Part shown: positions 7,072-12,681 of the stretch, piece after piece
Numbering within the stretch: position 1 is the stretch's first letter
Layout: each line of letters starts with the position of its first letter
Source of the DNA: Clostridia bacterium
GTDB taxonomy: Bacteria; Bacillota; Clostridia; Christensenellales; UBA1242
Direction of reading: 5' to 3'
DNA: 12,681 nt
Assembly (NCBI GenBank): GCA_017964105.1
Contig: JAGCSP010000032.1
Location: 1-12,681 of the forward strand
Translations under genes and position numbers: made by a program
Notes under the pieces: model-generated
The model's input: only the letters and a program-made list of their open reading frames with translations
Told to the model about the DNA's origin: nothing
Databases searched by the model: none

Positions 7072-7112
7072 ATTTTTTTGCAAAAATTTTTAAAAAAGTT
7101 TAACTTTTGGTA

Positions 7113-7141
7113 TTGAAATTTTTTTAATTACAATATATACT
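7113..7141 (+). promoter_or_regulatory. Sigma-A type promoter of the LRR protein gene
   Basis: TTGAAA (7113-7118) and TATACT (7136-7141) are exactly 17 bases apart within a very AT-rich intergenic stretch. The start would be near 7148, leaving a leader of about 45 bases with AAGGAG at 7183-7188, five bases before the ATG. The A/T tracts upstream of the -35 box (7064-7100) resemble UP-element DNA. Confidence 0.7.
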
Positions 7142-7193
7142 ATATGTGTAGATAAATAAATTGTGCTATTTTTTTGGTGCATAAGGAGTAAAA

Positions 7194-8828
7194 ATGAGTC
7201 TTAAAGATTATATCGCGGAGAAACATGAACAAAGACAACGCGATAAAAATTTAAGAAAATTTAACAAAGAAATGGAAGCACTAAGACTTGAGAAAAGAAG
7301 TGTCGTAGAAGGTTATCCTAAAATGGTGCATCCAAGCTTGCAATTGTTAGATACATGGTATAACCATGTATCAGACACCCTTACAATTGATTTTGCAAAA
7401 GACGAAGTCAAAACTTGGGCACAAGTAATAGACTTTTTTGATAAATACGCAGGTCTTGTGGAGAAATTGGGTGTAACAAGATTGGTATTGGAAAACAATA
7501 CAATTGTTCCACCTTATGTATTCAATAAACTAAAATGTATTGAATCAATTCAATTTGGACCAAAAACAACAATTATTGGCGATCATGCATTGCCTGCGAA
7601 TAAGCTCCTTACATTTGGTCAAGGTGTAGAGAGTAACACATGCATTATACCAGATAGTGTAAAGATATTTGGTGAAGGATGCTTTAATGGTACAGGCATT
7701 TACAAACTAAACCTTGATGGTAGATCGCTTGAATCTTCAAATTTGGTTTTGGCAATTGCAAAACTAAAAGAACTTGCAAATGTGTTAGAGAGAACAACAG
7801 AATTATACGAAGCAAAAATGGAAGAGCGCATGCAATATGTGGCAGATTTACGAGCATTTAATAGTTCATGTGAAGTGTTTGCTAAAAGTAAAGAGGGTAG
7901 AAATCCTAGAGGTTTGTGGATAAATAATCCATCTAACTATGATAGATTTATTTTAAATTGTCGCACAAACAATATTGAACTTAAAGAATTGAAACAATGT
8001 CCATACATATTTGAATTTGAGGTATTTGGTTTAAGAAATGATAATGGCGACACAATAATACCTGAATGTGTTAAAAATAGCGCTTTTATTCATGATGTAT
8101 TAGAAAACTGCAAAGTATTGTATACTGAAGATTGTAAATCATTTATTAACTCTTTGATTTCATATGCGGAACTTGATAATTATGAAAGTCAAAACATTTT
8201 ACCATTGAAATTGGTATATAATGAGGCTAGTGAATTCATTGCGCATGCACTCACACACTATGCAATTGAATCTCGTGATTTGAAAGACAGATTCCTTTCA
8301 GACCCATTAGAACTTACACCTTCAGTGTATGGTTTAAAATGTGCTAGTTTAATTGCTATACATAATGCAGGCGATAAAGATAAGAAATACATGCTTGCAA
8401 AAGCAAGTGAAGGTTCGCTTTGGAACAGTGCAGAAGTTGTAAGAAGTTATGTGAAAGAAGTAGAGAGCAATGCGACTCGTAAATACAATTGTATATGGGG
8501 ATTAAATTGCGACATTCCTGCTAAGGCATTTGAGGGTAGTCAAAAACTAAATAACTTCTATGTTGATAGATATGAAGGATACAATAGCAAAATGAGAATT
8601 GGCTCATCTGCATTTAAAGGTAGTAGCATTGCAAAATTTGATTGTGAAGATGCTAAAGTAGAATTTAATTTTGGCGATCAATCATTTGAAAATTGCAAAA
8701 ACTTGCAAATGATTTCAATTGTTGGACCATATACATATGGAAGAAATGCTTTCCCAGAAGAAGAGGTAAAATTTGATGGTAGTATACAAGATTTAAATAG
8801 GGAAGCAGAAGAAGATTTTGTTAAATAA
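7194..8828 (+). CDS. Cytoplasmic protein with BspA-type leucine-rich repeats, unknown function
   Basis: A 544-residue protein that I cannot assign to a named family. Residues 1-36 are highly charged and probably helical. Residues 95-176 and 436-530 carry degenerate LRR_5/BspA (TpLRR) units: the pattern IPDSVKIFGEGCFNGTGIYK in the first block, and IPAKAFEGSQKL, IGSSAFKGSSI and GDQSFENCKNL in the second. The 260 residues between are mixed helical, cysteine-rich and without a motif I know. There is no signal peptide, membrane segment or cell-wall anchor, which sets it apart from the usual secreted BspA proteins. It has its own promoter, a good ribosome site (AAGGAG) and a terminator. It lies alone between a small membrane protein and the S10 operon, so context gives no clue to its job. 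Codon use looks like its neighbours. Confidence 0.88.
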   Translation: MSLKDYIAEKHEQRQRDKNLRKFNKEMEALRLEKRSVVEGYPKMVHPSLQLLDTWYNHVSDTLTIDFAKDEVKTWAQVIDFFDKYAGLVEKLGVTRLVLENNTIVPPYVFNKLKCIESIQFGPKTTIIGDHALPANKLLTFGQGVESNTCIIPDSVKIFGEGCFNGTGIYKLNLDGRSLESSNLVLAIAKLKELANVLERTTELYEAKMEERMQYVADLRAFNSSCEVFAKSKEGRNPRGLWINNPSNYDRFILNCRTNNIELKELKQCPYIFEFEVFGLRNDNGDTIIPECVKNSAFIHDVLENCKVLYTEDCKSFINSLISYAELDNYESQNILPLKLVYNEASEFIAHALTHYAIESRDLKDRFLSDPLELTPSVYGLKCASLIAIHNAGDKDKKYMLAKASEGSLWNSAEVVRSYVKEVESNATRKYNCIWGLNCDIPAKAFEGSQKLNNFYVDRYEGYNSKMRIGSSAFKGSSIAKFDCEDAKVEFNFGDQSFENCKNLQMISIVGPYTYGRNAFPEEEVKFDGSIQDLNREAEEDFVK

Positions 8829-8843
8829 TGTATTATAAAAATT

Positions 8844-8872
8844 ATGTCTCACGTCTAGTGAGACATTTTTTT
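8844..8872 (+). terminator. Rho-independent terminator after the LRR gene
   Basis: ATGTCTCAC (8844-8852) pairs perfectly with GTGAGACAT (8858-8866) around the loop GTCTA, followed by a run of T to 8872. It insulates the S10 operon from upstream transcription. Confidence 0.93.
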
Positions 8873-8918
8873 GTAAGTAAAAATTTGCTAAAAAATATAA
8901 ATTATTTTATAAAATATC

Positions 8919-8947
8919 TTGACTTAATAACCTTATTATAATATAAT
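8919..8947 (+). promoter_or_regulatory. Near-consensus promoter of the S10 ribosomal protein operon
   Basis: TTGACT (8919-8924) and a perfect TATAAT (8942-8947) lie 17 bases apart, and the DNA upstream of the -35 box is A/T only for most of 30 bases, like an UP element. A second TATAAT overlaps at 8937-8942 but would have a 12-base spacer. Transcription is expected to begin near 8954, leaving a leader of about 219 bases before rpsJ. Confidence 0.85.
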
Positions 8948-8953
8948 AGCGTT

Positions 8954-9172
8954 AGCGTAAAATGGGGCCTTAGGTGCAAAGTTACTTTTAGAAACGCCAA
9001 AATCTAGGGATAATTTGCGTCTAGGAAGCGTCTGTACATTGATCACAGGCGACTAAGAAATCACATATTTTTTTTGATTTGCGCTATGAAACACACGGTC
9101 GCGTGTTTTAATAATAATGATATGTGAACTAATCTTAGGTAAATTAATTTTATAAAAAACGGAGGAAAATTA
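8954..9172 (+). ncRNA. Structured 5' leader RNA of the S10 operon, candidate autoregulatory element
   Basis: About 219 untranslated bases lie between the inferred transcription start and rpsJ. Three helices can be drawn by eye. Helix I pairs GCGTAAAA (8955-8962) with TTTT (8986-8989) and ACGC (8994-8997). Helix II pairs CGTCTGT (9029-9035) with ACAGGCG (9045-9051), with a nine-base loop. Helix III pairs CTAAGA (9053-9058) with TCTTAG (9133-9138) and TCACATAT (9061-9068) with ATATGTGA (9120-9127), and encloses an apical hairpin ACACG-GTCG-CGTGT (9093-9106) and a U8 run (9068-9075). GGAGGA at 9161-9166 stays outside the helices. In gammaproteobacteria the S10 leader is bound by L4 to shut the operon off; I do not recognise that structure here. 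Function is inferred from position and pairing. Confidence 0.55.
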
Positions 9173-9481
9173 ATGGCAACACAAAAAATCAGAGTTAAAT
9201 TAACAGCGTATGATCACAATCTTATTGATCAAGCTAGCAAGCGTATTGTAGATACCGCTTTGAAGTTTGGTGCAAAGATTAGCGGTCCAATACCTCTACC
9301 AACAGATAAAGAGGTAGTTACAATTATTCGCGCTCCACACAAATACAAAGATAGCCGCGAACAATTTGAAACACGCACACACAAGAGACTAATTGATATT
9401 TATAGTCCATCAGCAAAAGCAGTAGATGCGCTTATGAAGTTAGATCTACCTGCTGGCGTTGACATCAACATTAAGCTTTAA
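9173..9481 (+). CDS. rpsJ: 30S ribosomal protein S10
   Basis: First gene of the S10 operon. S10 lies in the 30S head and, with NusB, also acts in transcription antitermination. It has 102 residues, normal for the family. Clear signatures are IRVKLTAYDH at the N-terminus, GPIPLPTDKEVVTIIRAPHK in the middle, then KDSREQFETRTHKRLIDI and the C-terminal DLPAGVDINIKL. The ribosome site GGAGGA is six bases before ATG. It follows the structured leader directly, so any control by that leader acts on this gene first and on the whole operon through it. Here the operon is not joined to a str operon (fusA-tuf) but to an unrelated gene and a terminator. Confidence 0.99.
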   Translation: MATQKIRVKLTAYDHNLIDQASKRIVDTALKFGAKISGPIPLPTDKEVVTIIRAPHKYKDSREQFETRTHKRLIDIYSPSAKAVDALMKLDLPAGVDINIKL

Positions 9482-9508
9482 TAATTATTGTAGGAGGAAA
9501 AGTTAAAA

Positions 9509-10141
9509 ATGAAAAAAGCATTATTAGGCAAAAAACTTGGTATGACTCAAATCTTTAATGATAACGGCTTAGTTGTTCCTGTTACAGTAGTTGAAGCAGG
9601 TCCATGCTACGTTACCCAAGTAAAGAGTGTAGCTACCGATGGTTATGATGCAGTGCAAGTTGGCTACGGCGAAGTTAGAGAAGCATTACTTAACAAGCCT
9701 GAACTTGGTCAATTTAAAAAAGCACAAGTATCACCAAAGAAATATCTTAAAGAATTTAAACTAGAAGGCGAATACAAACTTGGCGACGTTATCAAATGTG
9801 ATGTATTCCAAGAAGGTGACCTTGTAGATGTAACTGGCAATACAAAAGGCCATGGATTTACAGGAACAATCAAACGTTGGAACTTCCAACGCCATCGTAT
9901 GAGTCATGGTAACGGTCCTGTTCACCGTAAACCTGGTTCAATCGGTGCAAACACATTCCCAGCAAAAGTGTTCAAAGGTAAACACATGACTGGTAGATAT
10001 GGTAACGAACAAGTAACCGTACAAAACCTAAAAGTAGTAAAAGTAGATGCAGAACGCAATGTTCTACTTATCAAAGGTGCTATTCCTGGTCCTAAGGGCT
10101 CAGTTGTAGCAATCAAAAGTGCTAGCAAAGCAACAAAATAA
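9509..10141 (+). CDS. rplC: 50S ribosomal protein L3
   Basis: One of the earliest 23S rRNA-binding assembly proteins; its long loop reaches the peptidyl transferase centre. It has 210 residues. The N-terminus LGKKLGMTQIFNDNG and the loop RHRMSHGNGPVHRKPGSIGA followed by VFKGKHMTGRYGNEQVTVQN are diagnostic. Where E. coli has the methylated glutamine (GSIGQ) this protein has alanine, as expected outside proteobacteria. TAGGAGG at 9491-9497 is the ribosome site in the 27-base gap after rpsJ. It is the second gene of the operon. Confidence 0.99.
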   Translation: MKKALLGKKLGMTQIFNDNGLVVPVTVVEAGPCYVTQVKSVATDGYDAVQVGYGEVREALLNKPELGQFKKAQVSPKKYLKEFKLEGEYKLGDVIKCDVFQEGDLVDVTGNTKGHGFTGTIKRWNFQRHRMSHGNGPVHRKPGSIGANTFPAKVFKGKHMTGRYGNEQVTVQNLKVVKVDAERNVLLIKGAIPGPKGSVVAIKSASKATK

Positions 10142-10162
10142 TGAAGGAGAAATTAAATAACT

Positions 10163-10789
10163 ATGGCAAATTTGAAAGTTTTGAATATGTTGGGCCAAGA
10201 GACAGGTAAATTGTCTGTAAGCGATAGCGTATTTAAGCAAGAATACAACGAAGCACTTATTCATCAAGTTGTTGTTGCTTATCTAGCAAATCAAAGACAA
10301 GGTACAAAGAGTGCCCTAACAAGATCAGAAGTTCGTGGTCATGCAAAGAAGCCTTGGAGACAAAAAGGTACAGGCAGAGCAAGACACGGCTCAACCAAAG
10401 CTCCACAATGGAGAGGCGGTGGTGTAGCATTTGCACCTAAGCCAAGAGATTTCAGCAAAAAAGTAAATAAGGAAGCAAAACATGTTGCATTCCGTAGTGC
10501 AATTAGCACAAAGCTTGCTGAAAAAGAACTTATCGTATTAGATAGTTTAACCTTGAAAGAAGGTAAAACAAAAGAGATTGCAGCAGTATGTGAAGCATTA
10601 AGCAGTTCTCGTACCACATTGTTTGTAACAAAAGGTAACAATGAACTTGTAATGCGTGCAGTTGCAAACTTACCACTTGTAGATGTAACTACTGCAAGTC
10701 AATTAAATGTTTACGACATTTTAGTTGCAGACAAATTAGTTGTTACAGTAGATGCACTTAAAGCAATAGAGGAGGCATACGCAGAATAA
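10163..10789 (+). CDS. rplD: 50S ribosomal protein L4
   Basis: Binds 23S rRNA domain I, with a long loop lining the exit tunnel where macrolides bind. It has 208 residues. The loop signature KKPWRQKGTGRARHGSTKAP is followed by QWRGGGVAFAPKPRDFS. Just before it the usual RGGGRKPW reads RGHAKKPW, a small local variation. L4 is the autogenous repressor of the S10 operon in E. coli, which makes it the first candidate ligand for the leader upstream of rpsJ, though nothing here proves this. AAGGAG at 10144-10149 precedes the ATG. Its stop codon overlaps the rplW start in TAATG, indicating translational coupling. Confidence 0.99.
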   Translation: MANLKVLNMLGQETGKLSVSDSVFKQEYNEALIHQVVVAYLANQRQGTKSALTRSEVRGHAKKPWRQKGTGRARHGSTKAPQWRGGGVAFAPKPRDFSKKVNKEAKHVAFRSAISTKLAEKELIVLDSLTLKEGKTKEIAAVCEALSSSRTTLFVTKGNNELVMRAVANLPLVDVTTASQLNVYDILVADKLVVTVDALKAIEEAYAE

Positions 10790-11079
10790 TGGATAATTTT
10801 GATGTTATTGTAAAACCACTACTTAGTGAGAAAAGTTATGCTGATATTGCTAACAAAAGATACACATTTGTTGTAGACAAACGTGCAAATAAAACACAAA
10901 TCAAGTACGCAGTAGAAGCAGCTTTTGGTGTTAAGGTAAAAAGCGTAAACACTGCTAACTATGATGGCAAATTTAAAAGACAAGGCAAGAGCGAAGGCTA
11001 TAAATCTGACTATAAGAAAGCATATGTGCAACTTACAGCAGATAGCAAAGCAATTGAGTTCTTTGAGTCTTTGTCATAA
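10789..11079 (+). CDS. rplW: 50S ribosomal protein L23
   Basis: Located at the tunnel exit of the 50S subunit, where it docks trigger factor and SRP. It has 96 residues. It begins MDNFDVIVKPLLSEKSY, the family's conserved KPLLSEKS segment, followed by KRYTFVVDKRANKTQIKYAV and the VKVKSVNTAN strand. GAGGAGG at 10769-10775, inside the end of rplD, is its ribosome site, and its ATG shares one base with the rplD stop. L4 and L23 should therefore be made in equal amounts through coupling. Confidence 0.99.
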   Translation: MDNFDVIVKPLLSEKSYADIANKRYTFVVDKRANKTQIKYAVEAAFGVKVKSVNTANYDGKFKRQGKSEGYKSDYKKAYVQLTADSKAIEFFESLS

Positions 11080-11095
11080 GACGGAGGAATAAATA

Positions 11096-11923
11096 ATGGC
11101 TATTAAGAGTTATAACCCAACAAGTGCAGCACGTAGATTCTACACAACTGCATCATACGAAGAAGTCACAAAGAAAGAGCCAGAGAAATCCTTACTAGCA
11201 AAGAAAGATAAACATGCTGGTAGAAATAACCAAGGTAGAATTACCGTTCGTCATCATGGTGGTGGCAACAGAGTAAAATATCGTATTATTGACTTCAAAC
11301 GTAATAAAGATGGCGTACCTGCAAAAGTTGTAGGTATCGAATACGATCCAAATAGATCAGCATACATTGCATTACTTAACTATGCTGATGGTGAAAAACG
11401 TTACATACTTGCACCTAATGGTCTAAACCTAGGTGATACAGTTATGAGTGGTAGCGAAGCAGAAATCAAAGTAGGCAACTGCTTACCACTAAAAGATATG
11501 CCTGTGGGTTCTGTAATCCACGCTATCGAATTGCAACCAGGCAATGGTGCACAAATGGTGCGCTCTGCTGGTATGGAAGCAAGATTAATGGCTAAAGAAG
11601 GTAAATATGCAACAATCAAACTACCTTCTGGCGAAATGAGAATGGTTCTAAATACTTGCCGTGCAACTCTTGGTCAAGTAGGCAACTTGGAGCACGAAAT
11701 TGTGTCTCTTGGTAAAGCTGGTAGAAAACGTCATATGGGCGTAAGACCAACAGTTCGTGGATCAGTTATGAACCCAGTAGATCACCCACATGGTGGTGGT
11801 GAAGGTAAAAACCCAGTTGGTCGTAAGTCACCTCTTACTCCATGGGGCAAACCTGCTTTGGGTAAGAAAACCCGCAACAATAAAAAACACAGTACAAAGC
11901 TTATTATTAAGCGCGTGAACTAG
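11096..11923 (+). CDS. rplB: 50S ribosomal protein L2
   Basis: Largest core protein near the peptidyl transferase centre, needed for subunit joining. It has 275 residues, normal. Family marks are KSYNPTSAARRF at the N-terminus, GRNNQGRITVRHHGGGNR, RYILAPNGL, LPSGEMRMVLNTCRATLGQV, and NPVDHPHGGGEGKNP, which includes the conserved histidine close to the catalytic centre. The C-terminal basic tail KKTRNNKKHSTKLIIKR is intact. GGAGGA at 11083-11088 is the ribosome site in a 16-base gap. Confidence 0.99.
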   Translation: MAIKSYNPTSAARRFYTTASYEEVTKKEPEKSLLAKKDKHAGRNNQGRITVRHHGGGNRVKYRIIDFKRNKDGVPAKVVGIEYDPNRSAYIALLNYADGEKRYILAPNGLNLGDTVMSGSEAEIKVGNCLPLKDMPVGSVIHAIELQPGNGAQMVRSAGMEARLMAKEGKYATIKLPSGEMRMVLNTCRATLGQVGNLEHEIVSLGKAGRKRHMGVRPTVRGSVMNPVDHPHGGGEGKNPVGRKSPLTPWGKPALGKKTRNNKKHSTKLIIKRVN

Positions 11924-11934
11924 GAGAGTGTGAT

Positions 11935-12207
11935 ATGAGTAGAAGTTTAAAAAAGAAACCATATGTAGAAGAACGCCTATTCAACCGCATCGTTAAAATG
12001 AACGAGGAGGGCAAAAAACAAGTTGTTAAAACTTGGAGTAGAAGTTCTACAATTTATCCAGAGTTCGTTGGACACACTATTGCTGTTCACAATGGACAAA
12101 AACATATTCCAGTATATTGCACAATCGATATGATTGGACACAAGCTAGGTGAATTTGCACCTACAAGAACATTTAGAGGACATGGCGCAGGTAAATCTGC
12201 AAATTAA
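11935..12207 (+). CDS. rpsS: 30S ribosomal protein S19
   Basis: Protein of the 30S head that contacts S13 and the A-site finger bridge. It has 90 residues, normal. It shows MSRSLKKKPYVEERL, then KTWSRSSTIYPEFVGHTIAV with HNGQKHIPVY, and GHKLGEFAPTRTFRGHGAGK at the end. Its ribosome site AGGAG overlaps the rplB stop codon (TAGGAG), leaving an 11-base gap, so it is probably translated by ribosomes leaving rplB. Confidence 0.99.
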   Translation: MSRSLKKKPYVEERLFNRIVKMNEEGKKQVVKTWSRSSTIYPEFVGHTIAVHNGQKHIPVYCTIDMIGHKLGEFAPTRTFRGHGAGKSAN

Positions 12208-12225
12208 TGTAAGGGAGAGATAAAA

Positions 12226-12615
12226 ATGGCTAAAAGAATTAGAGAAAAAACAGCTGCCCTTAAGGCAAGCAAAGACACTCGCCCTTATGCTACTGCACGT
12301 TATGTTAGAATGGGTGCAACAAAAGCAAAGCGCGTGTTGGATATGATTAAAGGTCTTAGCTATGTAGAGGCTTGTGGTGTATTACTTACCACACCTGCAA
12401 CATCTGCTATGCCTGTAAAGAAAGTGCTAGATTCTGCTGCAGCAAATGCTGAAAACAACAAAGGTCTTAATAAAGATGATCTATATGTTGCAGAAGCATA
12501 TGCAAACCAAGGACCATCATTTAAACGTGTATCCTTCCGTGGCAGAGGCGGCGTAGATAAAATAATTAAAAGAACATGTCACATCACAATTGTGCTTGAT
12601 GTGAAAACAAAATAA
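12226..12615 (+). CDS. rplV: 50S ribosomal protein L22
   Basis: Binds 23S rRNA and lines the exit tunnel with a beta-hairpin. It has 129 residues. It carries an N-terminal extension of about 18 residues rich in Lys and Arg before the conserved ATARYVRMGATKAKRVLDMI. The hairpin region is at AYANQGPSFKRVSFRGRGGV, with KRTCHITIVL at the end. AGGGAGA at 12212-12218 is the ribosome site. Two TAA codons in tandem end the gene (12613-12618). The extension could reflect a start further upstream than the functional one, but the ribosome site supports the ATG at 12226. Confidence 0.98.
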   Translation: MAKRIREKTAALKASKDTRPYATARYVRMGATKAKRVLDMIKGLSYVEACGVLLTTPATSAMPVKKVLDSAAANAENNKGLNKDDLYVAEAYANQGPSFKRVSFRGRGGVDKIIKRTCHITIVLDVKTK

Positions 12616-12635
12616 TAAAGGAGAATAGTGATAAT

Positions 12636-12681
12636 ATGGGACAAAAGGTTAATCCAAACGGTTTACGTATTGGTGTTAATA
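12636..12681 (+). CDS. rpsC: 30S ribosomal protein S3, 5' end only
   Basis: The first 15 codons read MGQKVNPNGLRIGVN, the conserved N-terminus of S3, which binds mRNA at the 30S entry channel and has helicase activity with S4 and S5. The window ends inside the gene. It follows rplV as usual in the S10 operon. AAAGGAG at 12617-12623 is the ribosome site, 12 bases before ATG, a long spacing. A GTG at 12628 closer to it is out of frame and does not yield S3. Confidence 0.96.
   Translation, partial: MGQKVNPNGLRIGVN

Noticed and set aside
9029..9075. Transcription attenuator in the S10 leader made of the 9029-9051 hairpin and the U8 run at 9068-9075
   Set aside because: Sixteen bases separate the stem from the T-run, too far for intrinsic termination, and no other hairpin ends directly at the T-run.
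9086..9155. Two tiny reading frames in the S10 leader (ATG at 9086, 13 codons; ATG at 9117, 12 codons) as possible leader peptides
   Set aside because: Neither has a ribosome site; both lie within helix III and its apical hairpin, and neither shows a run of one amino acid or an arrest-like motif.
1..12681. Mobile elements, CRISPR arrays, tRNA or rRNA genes
   Set aside because: No transposase or integrase genes, no regularly spaced repeats, no cloverleaf-like sequence with a conserved T-arm, and no frameshifted genes were seen on either strand.

Overview
The window is AT-rich, uses the standard genetic code, and has strong Shine-Dalgarno sites (GGAGG-type) before most genes. A SpoVT sporulation regulator, a SpoVB/MurJ-type flippase and the gene order of the S10 ribosomal operon point to a low-GC, endospore-lineage Firmicute (Bacillota), most likely an anaerobic or uncultured Clostridia-like organism. 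This assignment comes from gene content and protein style only. All recognisable genes lie on the + strand.

Left part (1-3000): spoVT and a 14-TM MOP-superfamily flippase abut with no gap, and a first HU gene follows. This resembles the clostridial spoVT - spoVB/mviN - mazG - hup neighbourhood, but no mazG lies between flippase and HU. A second, separately promoted HU gene with its own terminator follows. Middle part (3000-7070): a DusB-type tRNA dihydrouridine synthase that appears to be read from a leaderless transcript; then pgk and gpmI, two glycolytic enzymes separated by 2 bases and driven by a promoter whose -35 box lies inside a perfect 19-base palindrome; then a 74-residue protein with two membrane segments, its own promoter and a terminator.

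Next (7070-8870) is a single-gene unit, promoter to terminator, for a 544-residue cytoplasmic protein with BspA-type leucine-rich repeats at both ends and an unrecognised middle. Right part (8870-12681): a near-consensus promoter, a structured leader of about 219 bases, and the start of the S10 operon in the usual order rpsJ, rplC, rplD, rplW, rplB, rpsS, rplV, rpsC, with rpsC cut by the window edge.

Most of the window is housekeeping. I did not find a defence system, mobile element, CRISPR array or stable RNA gene. The parts that are not ordinary are the S10 leader RNA, the palindromic operator at pgk, the leaderless dus start, the LRR protein and the small membrane protein.
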